DNA of 64,000 nt from JAJXUB01 sp047974805. Its GTDB lineage: Bacteria > Actinomycetota > Actinomycetes > Actinomycetales > Dermatophilaceae. Under the pieces are notes generated by a model. It ran no database searches, was not told the DNA's origin, and saw nothing but the letters and a program-made list of their open reading frames with translations. The stretch is from NCBI GenBank assembly GCA_047974805.1, contig JBKECS010000017.1, positions 1-64,000 on the forward strand, given 5' to 3'. The position numbers and the translations under genes were made by a program. Of this stretch, positions 7,829 through 16,123 are shown in pieces. How positions within the stretch are numbered: position 1 is the stretch's first letter; every line of letters begins with the position of its first letter.

Positions 7829-8865
7829 GCCCTGCCGATTTCTTCGGAGGCCAGGCGTGCCATGATTCTGCGAACTTGGGAACCGGCGGCATCTGCCGAG
7901 AGGCGGACCTGCGCGGTGGCCGCTCCATCCTCATCGATCAGCGCCTGCATCCCCTCGAGGATGTCCTTCACCCGCCGGTAGTACTGCTCCAACAGCGGCC
8001 GGACCGTGCCGTCGCCGGATGCCCCCAGAGCAAAATTGCGGGTTGCCCTCCAGGCGTGCATCGTGCGGCGTTCGTCGACCGGTGTCAGCGCATGGGTGAA
8101 CGTGAAGTTCGCCTGACCGCTCCCATGGGTGATGGCCCACCGATCCACCCATAAGCCGGGGCTGACGAAGGCGCCCTCCTCGCGCTGGGCATACGTGGCG
8201 TTCGGGTCCAGATCGAGCAGGGTGGCTTGCCAGGGCGCGATCCGAGCCGGCGGGTAGTCCCGCGAAAACGACACCGATGTCTCGGTGACTTGGACCGCCA
8301 GCGGGGGAGGGGTGGTCAGCAACGCGGGAGGTGAGATCTGAGAATCGACCCGGGGCAGATGGGTGATGTCGGCGAAATTGTCCTGCATGAGGGTCAGGGA
8401 TGCCTGGGTGATCCACTGACCACCCACGGTGCCTTGATCAGGGTCGCGCAGACACGACGTCACCGGGGTGGCGCGTAAGGCAGCCAGTCCCGGCTCCCCG
8501 GGCCAGATCCACACAAAGGAGCCGTCGTCGTGCACCGGATAGGCATGCACGTGGGCGCCATACGGGACGTTGGTCTGCGTCGGTACCGCGATGACCTGTC
8601 CGTTGGGGGCATACCGGAACCCCGAATACGGCGCGATGATGTCGTCCCCGTCCACCGACCCCTCGCTGAGCGCAACCGGGGCGTGTACGCAGCGATCGCT
8701 GAGGGCGACCACGACGCCAACGCCGGTGCGGTAGACGACGACGCGTTGCCCCAGGGCCACTCGGCCGATTGGTGCCCGGCCGACCTCGTCGGACAGGGCG
8801 ACGGCATACCAGGTGTTGTGGGGCACGCCCTCCAGACGACGCATGGGTGCGGCACTGTTCGACAT
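7825..8865 (-). CDS. Rieske-type oxygenase homologue with degenerate metal sites
   Basis: 346 residues from ATG 8865, which has GAGGAGG six bases upstream; an upstream start at 8922 would overlap the reductase gene. It aligns with VanA-type oxygenase alpha subunits: N-terminal Rieske fold, then a C-terminal substrate domain. The first Rieske pair is present (Cys59-Val-His61), but the second, normally Cys-x-x-His, reads Ala78-Pro-Tyr-Ser81 (IIAPYSGFRY). In the mononuclear-iron motif, normally D-x2-H-x4-H, it reads Asp166-Ile-Thr-His169 then Asp174. The frame is intact and flanked by working genes, so it is not a pseudogene by frameshift. It may have lost oxygenase chemistry or bind another cofactor. 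Confidence 0.8.
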   Translation of the reverse strand: MSNSAAPMRRLEGVPHNTWYAVALSDEVGRAPIGRVALGQRVVVYRTGVGVVVALSDRCVHAPVALSEGSVDGDDIIAPYSGFRYAPNGQVIAVPTQTNVPYGAHVHAYPVHDDGSFVWIWPGEPGLAALRATPVTSCLRDPDQGTVGGQWITQASLTLMQDNFADITHLPRVDSQISPPALLTTPPPLAVQVTETSVSFSRDYPPARIAPWQATLLDLDPNATYAQREEGAFVSPGLWVDRWAITHGSGQANFTFTHALTPVDERRTMHAWRATRNFALGASGDGTVRPLLEQYYRRVKDILEGMQALIDEDGAATAQVRLSADAAGSQVRRIMARLASEEIGRA

Positions 8866-8876
8866 GTCTAGCCTCC

Positions 8877-9845
8877 TCACGCGTCCAGGACGAGCCGGTT
8901 GCCCTTGGCTCGGGAGACGCACACCATCATGCAGTCCATCGCCTCTTGCTCCTCCTGATCGAGGACAGAATCGCGGTGATCGACCTCCCCGTCGAGGACC
9001 CCGGTCTCACAGGTCCCACAGATGCCCTCCAAACACGAGCCCAGCACCGAGACGCCGGCATCACGCATCGCCTGGAAGACGCTGGTGTCCGAAGCAACGG
9101 TGATGGTCAGGCCACTGCGTTGCAGGACCACCTCGAAGCCCTCGTCAGGACCCTCACGTTCGGTGTGCTTGGCGGCGAACCGCTCGAGGTGAAGTGCGCC
9201 TTGCGGCCAGGCCTGGCAGCCCGTTTCCACCGCCGCCAGCAGAGGCTCGGGCCCGCATACGTAGACCAAGGTGTCCGATGCCGGGCTGGCCAGGATGGCA
9301 GGTAGGTCGAGCAGCCCCTTTTCGTCCTGGGGAACCACGGTGACCCGGTCACCGTAAACGGCCAGAAGGTCGAGGTAGGTCATGGAATCTCGGGACCGTC
9401 CGCCGTAATACAGGTGCCAATCGCTGCCGGCCGACTGGGCCGACTCGATCATCGGCAGGATCGGGGTGATCCCGATCCCGCCGGCGATGAATCGGTAACG
9501 TGTCGCCCCCAATAGCGGGAAATTGTTGCGCGGCCCGCGAATCACGAGCTGATCCCCGACCTGGAGACGGTGAACCGCGATGGAGCCCCCCCGGCTGTCC
9601 GGTGTTTTCAGGACCGCCACGCTGTAGGTACCGGTGTCCTTGGGGCTGGAGCACAAGGAGTACTGGCGTACCAGTCCTTCGCCGAGAACGAGGTCGATAT
9701 GCGCGCCCGGCGTCCAGCCCGGCAACGGCGTCCCATCGGGGTTCGCGAGGCTGACGCGCAGGACATCGTCGGCGAGGCGGTCAACGGCGGTGACCACTAC
9801 CTCGGTCTGGAACTCGGTGACCAGCGTTGGTGCTGCTTCGCCCAT
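8877..9845 (-). CDS. VanB/phthalate-dioxygenase-type reductase (FMN, NAD, 2Fe-2S)
   Basis: 322 residues from ATG 9845 with GGAGG at 9852-9856; longer upstream starts lack a ribosome binding site. It has a flavin domain (RQYSLCSSP near 60-68), an NAD-binding domain (AGGIGITPILPM; YVCGPEP) and a C-terminal plant-type ferredoxin with Cys271, Cys276, Cys279 and Cys309 in the exact C-x4-C-x2-C-x29-C spacing. It carries electrons from NAD(P)H through flavin and 2Fe-2S to an oxygenase. It is the first gene of the minus-strand operon; its normal partner, encoded 11 bases downstream, has lost its own Rieske ligands. Confidence 0.92.
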   Translation of the reverse strand: MGEAAPTLVTEFQTEVVVTAVDRLADDVLRVSLANPDGTPLPGWTPGAHIDLVLGEGLVRQYSLCSSPKDTGTYSVAVLKTPDSRGGSIAVHRLQVGDQLVIRGPRNNFPLLGATRYRFIAGGIGITPILPMIESAQSAGSDWHLYYGGRSRDSMTYLDLLAVYGDRVTVVPQDEKGLLDLPAILASPASDTLVYVCGPEPLLAAVETGCQAWPQGALHLERFAAKHTEREGPDEGFEVVLQRSGLTITVASDTSVFQAMRDAGVSVLGSCLEGICGTCETGVLDGEVDHRDSVLDQEEQEAMDCMMVCVSRAKGNRLVLDA

Positions 9846-9920
9846 GGGCAACCTCCGGATCGGCGGTGCGGGCGATGGCGGCGCCTTCGCGGGAGTCGCC
9901 ATCGACTCGAACGGGGGTGG

Positions 9921-9957
9921 ATATGGTGACATACCACATACGCGCGGTCCGATTAAA
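9921..9957 (-). promoter_or_regulatory. Candidate operator and -10 region upstream of the reductase operon
   Basis: In the 252-bp gap between the reductase operon and the Gly-rich gene, TGGT-N5-ACCA (9924-9936) sits about 80 bases before the reductase start; such half-sites resemble GntR-family operators, though the usual FadR spacing is three. An AT-rich TTTAAT (minus strand, 9952-9957) could be a -10 box. No regulator gene is adjacent. The rest of the gap shows nothing clear. Tentative. Confidence 0.25.
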
Positions 9958-10097
9958 CCACATCGTTCGGTCCCAAATGATGCGGTGCCCGGCCGTTGCC
10001 CGTTGACCAGGTCTCGAGGTTCTTATCGCGATCACCATCGGGGAGCGTCAGGGAGGTGTCTGGCCCTGGGAAGGTCCGCCAAGCGACAAGGCACGCG

Positions 10098-11267
10098 TCA
10101 CCAGGTGAGCTTCACCCACCCGTCCAGTCCATTGCCACCGCCGCTGATGGGGCCCAACCCGAGGTTGACCTTGATCAGGGTGACCCCGAGGTAACCACCC
10201 CAATAGCTGCTCCCACTACCCCCGCCAGAGCCACCGCGCCTGCTGAGCGCCGGCGTTTCGACAAAGACCACACCGCCGCTACCGCCTCCGGCGTATCCTC
10301 CGCCACCGCCACCACCGGGGTTGGCCGTGAACGTGCCAAACGGTGGGGTCACCGTGGGCAGGGACGAACTGCCCCCATTGCCGCCCAGGGCACACCCGGT
10401 AGGGGTGCCGTTGGGAATGGTCTTACTCCCGTGAGGTCCGCCAGCGCTTCCGCCTGCGGAGTATCCGAAGACATCCGGATGGGACCCAGACGGCGAGTAG
10501 GTGGGCCCAGACGCGGTGGCCCCGGCACCGCCCGTTGGGCCAGAGGCATCCCGTCCACCGGTCACCCCGACGGCGACACTCTGGCTGGTCGGGCATCCCC
10601 ACGTCAGAGTTCCGCTGGCATCTGCTGCCACAAGAGCTCCCGGCATGTCGACGGCGTCGCTGCCGCCCAACGGGGCGAACACGCCAGTGAACGTCTCGCA
10701 GTTGGCCGCCGTGCCCGAGGTGCCCCCTCCGTTGCCGCCGCCACCACCGCCGGCCACGATCACCGGAGCAAACGTCAACGGGCTCGCCGCAGTTCGCACG
10801 AGGATGGCCGACGCTCCGCCCCCTCCGCCGCGGCCGCCGGATCCGGATCCGCCCAAGCCAGCATTGCCTCCGTTGCCGTAACCCACACCGCCAGCACCGA
10901 GGACGGTCGCCGTTCCGTCGACGCCGCCGCCGCCGGCCCAGATGACGATGTCCGTGCCGGCAGCAACCAGCATCGTTCCGAAGATCTTGGCCCCTCGGCC
11001 CTGATCGAAGGCATGTCCACCGCCCCCGCCGACGACTTCGAAGGTAATGGCGCAGTCGTACGGGATGGTGGTCAGGTGCCGTTGTCCCGGTCGCAGTTCG
11101 CTGTCGGCACCAGTGGCGGCGCAGGCGACCGCGGAGGGACTGCTGGCAAAACTTGGCGACCCAGCACCGACGACAATTGCGGGCATGGTCCAGGCAACCG
11201 CCGTTGATAAGCGCCTGCGTGAGAGACGGAGAGCATCGTGAGACGCAACATGGGCTTCGTCGGACAT
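10098..11267 (-). CDS. Secreted glycine-rich protein with Tat-like signal
   Basis: 389 residues, ATG 11267 with an AGGAG ribosome binding site. The N-terminus has SRRRLS followed by the AW-x-P pattern and a hydrophobic stretch ending FASSP, a twin-arginine-like export signal often seen in actinobacterial secreted proteins. The mature part has Gly-rich tracts (GGGGG, GGAG, GGNGG) alternating with short Ser/Thr/Val strands and ends in WVKLTW. Glycine-rich beta domains of this kind occur in cell-surface and adhesive proteins. I do not recognise a specific family or function. It is monocistronic, with its own -10 candidate upstream, divergent from recN. Confidence 0.75.
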   Translation of the reverse strand: MSDEAHVASHDALRLSRRRLSTAVAWTMPAIVVGAGSPSFASSPSAVACAATGADSELRPGQRHLTTIPYDCAITFEVVGGGGGHAFDQGRGAKIFGTMLVAAGTDIVIWAGGGGVDGTATVLGAGGVGYGNGGNAGLGGSGSGGRGGGGGASAILVRTAASPLTFAPVIVAGGGGGGNGGGTSGTAANCETFTGVFAPLGGSDAVDMPGALVAADASGTLTWGCPTSQSVAVGVTGGRDASGPTGGAGATASGPTYSPSGSHPDVFGYSAGGSAGGPHGSKTIPNGTPTGCALGGNGGSSSLPTVTPPFGTFTANPGGGGGGGYAGGGSGGVVFVETPALSRRGGSGGGSGSSYWGGYLGVTLIKVNLGLGPISGGGNGLDGWVKLTW

Positions 11268-11339
11268 AGGGGCTCTCCTGCTGACGTTGGGGGACGTCGC
11301 CGGTTCCGCGGTGCTCGCCGACGACCAATGTCACCCTGA

Positions 11340-11345
11340 AGTATA
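11340..11345 (-). promoter_or_regulatory. Candidate -10 box of the Gly-rich protein gene
   Basis: On the minus strand TATACT, a near-consensus -10, lies about 73 bases before the start codon at 11267, in an AT-rich patch unusual for this DNA. No convincing -35 is seen 17 bases further upstream. It would give a leader of roughly 65 bases containing the ribosome binding site. Confidence 0.45.
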
Positions 11346-11421
11346 CATGTGCGCGAAACCAAGACCCCGGACGAGGTGTGGCGGACCCCCTTGCCGCACC
11401 GACGTATCCGGGTGGCCCGGC

Positions 11422-11427
11422 TAGGCT
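11422..11427 (+). promoter_or_regulatory. -10 box for leaderless recN transcript
   Basis: TAGGCT lies exactly six bases before the GTG start, so transcription would begin at or next to the start codon. No Shine-Dalgarno is present. The same spacing recurs at rarA, priA and def. No clear -35 is visible. Confidence 0.55.
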
Positions 11428-11433
11428 GAGGCC

Positions 11434-13149
11434 GTGTTGACCGAGATGCGGATCAGGGACCTCGGGGTCATCGCCGACGCCACCATCGCGTTCCACCCCG
11501 GTCTCACCGTCCTCACCGGGGAGACCGGTGCCGGGAAGACGATGGTGGTGTCCGGCCTGGGTCTGCTGTTGGGCGGGCGTGCCGATGCCGCCCTGGTCCG
11601 GACCGGCAGCGAACGCCTCATTGTCGAAGGGGTCGTTGATCTGGCTCAGGACCATCCGGCCATGGCCCGCGCCCGGGAGGCTGGCGCCGACGTGGCCGAG
11701 GAGTTGCTGCTGGCCAGGACCGTCACCGCACAGGCGCGCAGCCGCGCATATGTCGGCGGACGCGCCGCGCCGGTCGGTGTCCTCTCCGACCTCGGAAAGC
11801 ACCTGGTTGCGGTGCATGGTCAGGCCGACCAATGGCGGCTGCGGAGGAAGAGCCAGCACCGCGAGCTGCTCGATGACTTCGCCGGACCGGCGGTCCGTGA
11901 GCTCCGGGCGGCATACGGGGCGGCCTGGGAGGAGTTGCGCCTGGTCACCGAGGAGGCCGACCGGCTGGAGCGGGACGCGGTAGCGCGCAACCGGGAGGCC
12001 GAGGCGCTGCGTCATGGCCTGGGCCAGATCGAGCAGGTCGCGCCGGAACCCGGAGAGCAGGAACGCCTCGACGAAGAATCTGAACGGCTCGCCCACGCCG
12101 CCCAATTGACGGCGGCAGCCGAGGAGGCGGCGGTGCTGCTGGCCGGAGACGACACCACCGGCGCGGGCTCAGCGTCGGCATCGGAGCTTCTTGGCGCCGC
12201 CCGGCACGCGCTGGACGTCGTCGCCGATCACGACCCGGCCTTGCAGGGACTGCGGGCACGGCTCATCGAAGTCGGTCACCTGCTCGCCGACGTGCAGGCG
12301 GATCTGTCCGCGTATGCCTTCGACATCGACGCCGACCCCGTCCGACTCGCCGCAGTCCAGGAGCGACAGGCCGCTCTGACCGACCTGACTCGGCGCTTCG
12401 GCCCGACCTTCGACGACGTGCTCGACTGGCGGCATACCGCGACACGGCAGCTCCTCGACCTCGACGGCGGTGATGACCGCATCGTTGAGCTACGAGCTCG
12501 CGCCGAGGAACTTCGCGGCAGTGTCGAGCGTCTCGGCGGGGAGCTCAGCGCTGCCCGCCGGGCGGCCGGGGAGGAACTCGGTGCAGCCATTACCGGCGAA
12601 CTCGCGGGGCTGGCCATGGACCAGGCCGTGGTGCGCGTCGCGGTCACGCAGCGGTCGACCCCGGGACGCAGCGGAGCGGACGAGGTGGAGATCCTGCTTC
12701 AGGCCAACCCCGGCAGCCGACCGGCGAGCATCGCCACGGCAGCATCGGGAGGCGAACTGTCTCGGGTCATGCTCGCCGTTGAGCTCGTCACCGCGGACTC
12801 CCACGCGGTGCCGGCAACGTTCGTCTTCGACGAGGTCGATGCCGGAATCGGCGGCCAGGCGGCCCTGGCCGTGGGTGCGCGGCTGGCACGACTGGCCGCA
12901 CATGCTCAGGTCATCGTCGTCACCCACCTGGCCCAGGTGGCGGCATACGCGGATCGTCATCTCGTGGTGAGCAAGTCCAGCGATGAGTCCGTGACCGAGG
13001 CCGACGTTGCCACCGTCGAAGGGCAAGCTCGCGAAGCGGAGCTTGCCCGGATGATGGGCGGCAGCGACACCGGCACCGCGCGAGTCCACGCACGCGAGCT
13101 GCTCGCCGCGACCGAAGCCGACGCGCTGACCACTTCCCACCGTCGTTGA
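11434..13149 (+). CDS. recN: DNA repair protein RecN
   Basis: 571 residues. An SMC-like ATPase: Walker A GETGAGKT at residues 29-36, a long central coiled coil, the ABC signature SGGELSR and Walker B FVFDEVDAGIGG near the C-terminus. RecN binds DNA ends and helps double-strand break repair with RecA. The GTG at 11434 is used (ATG 11446 is possible but would trim the conserved N-terminal strand). It keeps the usual position downstream of tlyA-nadK in actinobacteria, here separated from nadK by the inserted minus-strand operon and the Gly-rich gene. Confidence 0.96.
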   Translation: MLTEMRIRDLGVIADATIAFHPGLTVLTGETGAGKTMVVSGLGLLLGGRADAALVRTGSERLIVEGVVDLAQDHPAMARAREAGADVAEELLLARTVTAQARSRAYVGGRAAPVGVLSDLGKHLVAVHGQADQWRLRRKSQHRELLDDFAGPAVRELRAAYGAAWEELRLVTEEADRLERDAVARNREAEALRHGLGQIEQVAPEPGEQERLDEESERLAHAAQLTAAAEEAAVLLAGDDTTGAGSASASELLGAARHALDVVADHDPALQGLRARLIEVGHLLADVQADLSAYAFDIDADPVRLAAVQERQAALTDLTRRFGPTFDDVLDWRHTATRQLLDLDGGDDRIVELRARAEELRGSVERLGGELSAARRAAGEELGAAITGELAGLAMDQAVVRVAVTQRSTPGRSGADEVEILLQANPGSRPASIATAASGGELSRVMLAVELVTADSHAVPATFVFDEVDAGIGGQAALAVGARLARLAAHAQVIVVTHLAQVAAYADRHLVVSKSSDESVTEADVATVEGQAREAELARMMGGSDTGTARVHARELLAATEADALTTSHRR

Positions 13150-13188
13150 CGCGAGGACACGCCCAGGTCGTGCGAGGATGAGGCCGGT

Positions 13189-14370
13189 ATGCCCATACGA
13201 CTTCGCACCCGTGAACCGGAATCCTCAGCGCAAGGACTGACCGGCCCTGCCCGCGTGGACCGGCGCACCAAGAACCTCACCAAGCGGCTGCGTCCCGGCG
13301 AGGTGGCCGTCATCGACCATGTCGACCTCGACCGCGTCAGCGCGGAGGCCTTGGTCGCCTGCAAACCGGTCGCTGTCGTCAACGCTGCCCGGTCCATATC
13401 CGGGCGATACCCCAACCTCGGCCCAGGAATCCTCATCGATGCCGGCATACCGCTGATCGACGCGGCCGGACCATCGGTCATGTCCGACATTCGCGAAGGC
13501 ACCACGGTGACCGTGGACGGCTCGCGGATCCTCGTCGACGGCCGGCAGGTCGCTGTGGGTGACATGCAAACCGAGCAGAGCATCTCCAGTGCCATGGCCG
13601 ATGCCCGCGCCGGCCTGTCCGAGCAGTTGGAGGCCTTCGCCAACAACACGATGCAGTACCTCCGCGACGAGCGCGACCTCCTGTTGGACGGTGTCGGGGT
13701 CCCCGACATCGCCACGTCGCTGGACGACCGGCATGTCCTCATCGTCGTCCGCGGCTATCACTACAAGGAAGACCTGCAGATCCTCGCCTCCTACATCCGG
13801 GAGTTTCGACCGATCCTCATCGGCGTCGATGGGGGCGCGGACGCCCTCATCGAGGCGGGCCACACGCCCGACCTCATCGTCGGCGACATGGACTCGGTCT
13901 CCGACGCTGCCCTACGCTCCGGTGCCGAAGTGGTCGTCCATGCCTACCGTGACGGGCATGCGCCGGGACGGAGCCGGGTGGAGGAGCTGGGGATCACCCC
14001 GGTGATCTTTCCGGCGATGGGCACCAGTGAAGACGTCGCCATGTTGCTGGCCGATGACAAAGGAGCCAAACTCATCGTCGCCGTGGGAACCCACGCGACC
14101 CTGGTCGAGTTCCTCGACAAGGGTCGCGCCGGGATGGCCAGCACCTTCCTCACCCGCCTGCGTGTCGGCGGCAAACTCGTCGACGCCAAGGGCGTCAGCA
14201 GGCTCTATCGCACCCGGATCTCGGTCGGCTGGCTTGTTGCCTTGGCCACCTCGGCCATGATCGCCCTGTATGTCGCCCTGTGGGCCACCCCGGGGGGAAA
14301 GGCCGTGATCGAGCTCATCGGGGTCCGCTGGGACAGTTTCTGGCAGGCCATCAGGGAGCTCTTCTCGTGA
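13189..14370 (+). CDS. steA: SteA, cytokinetic-ring/septation protein
   Basis: 393 residues, ATG start. The central part resembles a thiamin-pyrophosphokinase-like fold (LIGVDGGADALIEAGHTPDLIVGDMDSV), and a single transmembrane helix lies near residues 343-362 followed by a short amphipathic tail. In corynebacteria SteA and SteB form a divisome complex that controls peptidoglycan hydrolase activation, the Rv1697 counterpart in M. tuberculosis. It overlaps steB by four bases (GTGA). Thiamin kinase activity itself is not expected for this family. Confidence 0.9.
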   Translation: MPIRLRTREPESSAQGLTGPARVDRRTKNLTKRLRPGEVAVIDHVDLDRVSAEALVACKPVAVVNAARSISGRYPNLGPGILIDAGIPLIDAAGPSVMSDIREGTTVTVDGSRILVDGRQVAVGDMQTEQSISSAMADARAGLSEQLEAFANNTMQYLRDERDLLLDGVGVPDIATSLDDRHVLIVVRGYHYKEDLQILASYIREFRPILIGVDGGADALIEAGHTPDLIVGDMDSVSDAALRSGAEVVVHAYRDGHAPGRSRVEELGITPVIFPAMGTSEDVAMLLADDKGAKLIVAVGTHATLVEFLDKGRAGMASTFLTRLRVGGKLVDAKGVSRLYRTRISVGWLVALATSAMIALYVALWATPGGKAVIELIGVRWDSFWQAIRELFS

Positions 14371-15323
14371 TCGACTTTCGTTATCACCTCGTCTCGATCG
14401 TCTCGGTGTTCATGGCACTGGCCATCGGGATCGTGCTCGGCGCCGGCCCCCTGAAGGGGCAGCTCGGAGACACCATCACCAAGGATGTGACAACCCTTCG
14501 GGCGGACAAAGCGGCGCTCAGCCAGCAACTGGCCGATGCGGACAAGGCGGTGGCCTCTCGGGACGAGTACACGGCAGCAACGATGAAGACCGTTCTCGTC
14601 GGACGCCTGGCGGGCGTGCGGGTGGACCTCATCGAGCTACCCGGTGCCGACACCACGCTGGTGCGCAGCGTCCGCTCCACCTTGGCCAGCGCGGGAGCGA
14701 CCACCGGCGACACCATAACGATCAGCGAGGACTGGGCTTCAACCGACGCCGAGGTGGCCTCCAAACGCCAACACGTCGCCACCCAGCTGGCCGAGCAACT
14801 GGGGGTGGCTGCCGCCGATGCCGAAGATCGCCCCCTGCTTGATGAGGTTCTGGCCACGCTGTTGAGGCAGGACACCTCGCAAGAATCTCGGAATGACGCC
14901 TTTCGCGAATTGTCGGATGGGGGGCTGCTCAGCGTCGATACCTCCGCACCGGGAGGCGCAGATGCGGCCGTCGTCGTCGGCGGCGTGGTCTCGGAGGAGT
15001 CGATCAAAGCGGGCACAGCTACAGCGCGCCAGCTGGCCTATATCGGTACAGCGGTAGACCGGGCCGGGGTCGCCACCGTGATCGCCACCAACGAGGCCAT
15101 CGAAGAACCGCCCTCCGGATCGATAGGCCTGATCGCCGTGATCCGCGATGACACCATCCTCAGCCGGGACATCTCCACCGTGGACGACGCCAGCCCACCC
15201 ATGGGCCAAGGAAGCATCGTCATGGCGCTCATCCTCGAACAGGCCGGAACCTCAGGTCAGTACGGCCAGGGGCCTGGGGCCTCGGCGCCGTTCCCTGCCG
15301 TCAAGGGACTGTCCCAGCCGTGA
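14367..15323 (+). CDS. steB: SteB/MctB-family envelope protein (annotated copper transporter)
   Basis: 318 residues from GTG 14367, which overlaps the steA stop. One N-terminal transmembrane segment (YHLVSIVSVFMALAIGIVLG) is followed by a coiled coil (TTLRADKAALSQQLADADKAV) and an extracytoplasmic domain. The mycobacterial homologue Rv1698 was called MctB, an outer-membrane copper channel, while the corynebacterial one (SteB) is a divisome partner of SteA. The coupling here and the coiled coil favour the SteA-partner role; no His/Cys/Met copper cluster is evident. Confidence 0.85.
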   Translation: MIDFRYHLVSIVSVFMALAIGIVLGAGPLKGQLGDTITKDVTTLRADKAALSQQLADADKAVASRDEYTAATMKTVLVGRLAGVRVDLIELPGADTTLVRSVRSTLASAGATTGDTITISEDWASTDAEVASKRQHVATQLAEQLGVAAADAEDRPLLDEVLATLLRQDTSQESRNDAFRELSDGGLLSVDTSAPGGADAAVVVGGVVSEESIKAGTATARQLAYIGTAVDRAGVATVIATNEAIEEPPSGSIGLIAVIRDDTILSRDISTVDDASPPMGQGSIVMALILEQAGTSGQYGQGPGASAPFPAVKGLSQP

Positions 15324-16123
15324 GCAGGGCCGCTCGCTTCGCCGGGCCGCTCGCCGCCGCGACGCTTGGCGCCCTCCTCGCCCGAGCCGCCCGACCGGCA
15401 CTGGCCACGGCGATCCCGCGGGACATCCTTGCCCGGACTAACCATACCGGCCATGAGGTCTCCCTTCTCGAGGGACCGGCGCTCGTCATCGCGGCTGGTG
15501 CGGCCGCGACCCTGGCCGGCCCCGGACCGAGCTTGTCCGTCCTGGCAGCCGGTGCTTTGGGAGCCGTGGACGACCTGGCCGAGGATTCGACGCACAAGGG
15601 ACTGAAGGGACACCTGGGTGCCTTGGCATCGGGGCGCCTGACCACCGGGTCCGTCAAGGTGCTTGGGCTCGCGGCAACCGGTCTAGCCGCGACCAGGGCG
15701 ATCGACGGATCGAAACTGACCCTGGGGGGCGCGGTCCTCGGCACGGCCATCATCGCCGGTGCGGCAAACGTCGCCAACCTGCTCGACCTGCGCCCCGGAC
15801 GAACCCTGAAGTCGACGCTAGCGGTGTCCATCCCGCTGATGTTGGCCGGCGGTTCCAGCGCCACAGCTGCCGCTGCTGCCGTGGGCGCAGCGGCATCCTT
15901 GCTGCCGGAGGATTTGGCGGGCGAGACCATGCTCGGTGACACCGGCGCCAACGCTGCAGGCGCACTCGTCGGCAGCGCCCTTGTCGCCGGGATGTCGACC
16001 AGGGGACGGTGCATCACGGCGGCTGTCTTGGCAGGATTGACGCTCGCCTCCGAACGCGTGAGCTTCACCACGATCATCGAGTCCACTCCGGGCCTACGTG
16101 AGGTGGACGCATGGGGGCGCTGA
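15320..16123 (+). CDS. MraY/WecA-like polyprenyl-phosphate sugar-phosphotransferase homologue
   Basis: 267 residues, GTG in a GTGA overlap with steB. It is a polytopic membrane protein. ANLLDLRPGRTLK and LGDTGANAAGALVG match the catalytic-loop signatures of the GT4/MraY-WecA family that moves a sugar-1-phosphate from a nucleotide onto polyprenyl phosphate. It is shorter than typical members (around 320-360 residues), so fewer transmembrane helices are expected, and an early Asp-rich motif is weak (AVDDLAED). It is followed by a flippase and a glycosyltransferase, so a lipid-linked glycan step is inferred. It may be a degenerate or non-catalytic member. Confidence 0.7.
   Translation: MSRAARFAGPLAAATLGALLARAARPALATAIPRDILARTNHTGHEVSLLEGPALVIAAGAAATLAGPGPSLSVLAAGALGAVDDLAEDSTHKGLKGHLGALASGRLTTGSVKVLGLAATGLAATRAIDGSKLTLGGAVLGTAIIAGAANVANLLDLRPGRTLKSTLAVSIPLMLAGGSSATAAAAAVGAAASLLPEDLAGETMLGDTGANAAGALVGSALVAGMSTRGRCITAAVLAGLTLASERVSFTTIIESTPGLREVDAWGR

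Noticed and set aside
7825..8865. Rieske gene as a frameshifted pseudogene
   Set aside because: The frame is continuous over 346 codons with a good ribosome binding site and normal neighbours; only specific ligand codons differ.
10423..12105. 560-codon minus-strand frame spanning the Gly-rich gene and recN
   Set aside because: It crosses two well-supported genes in other frames and has an Arg-rich, unstructured composition.
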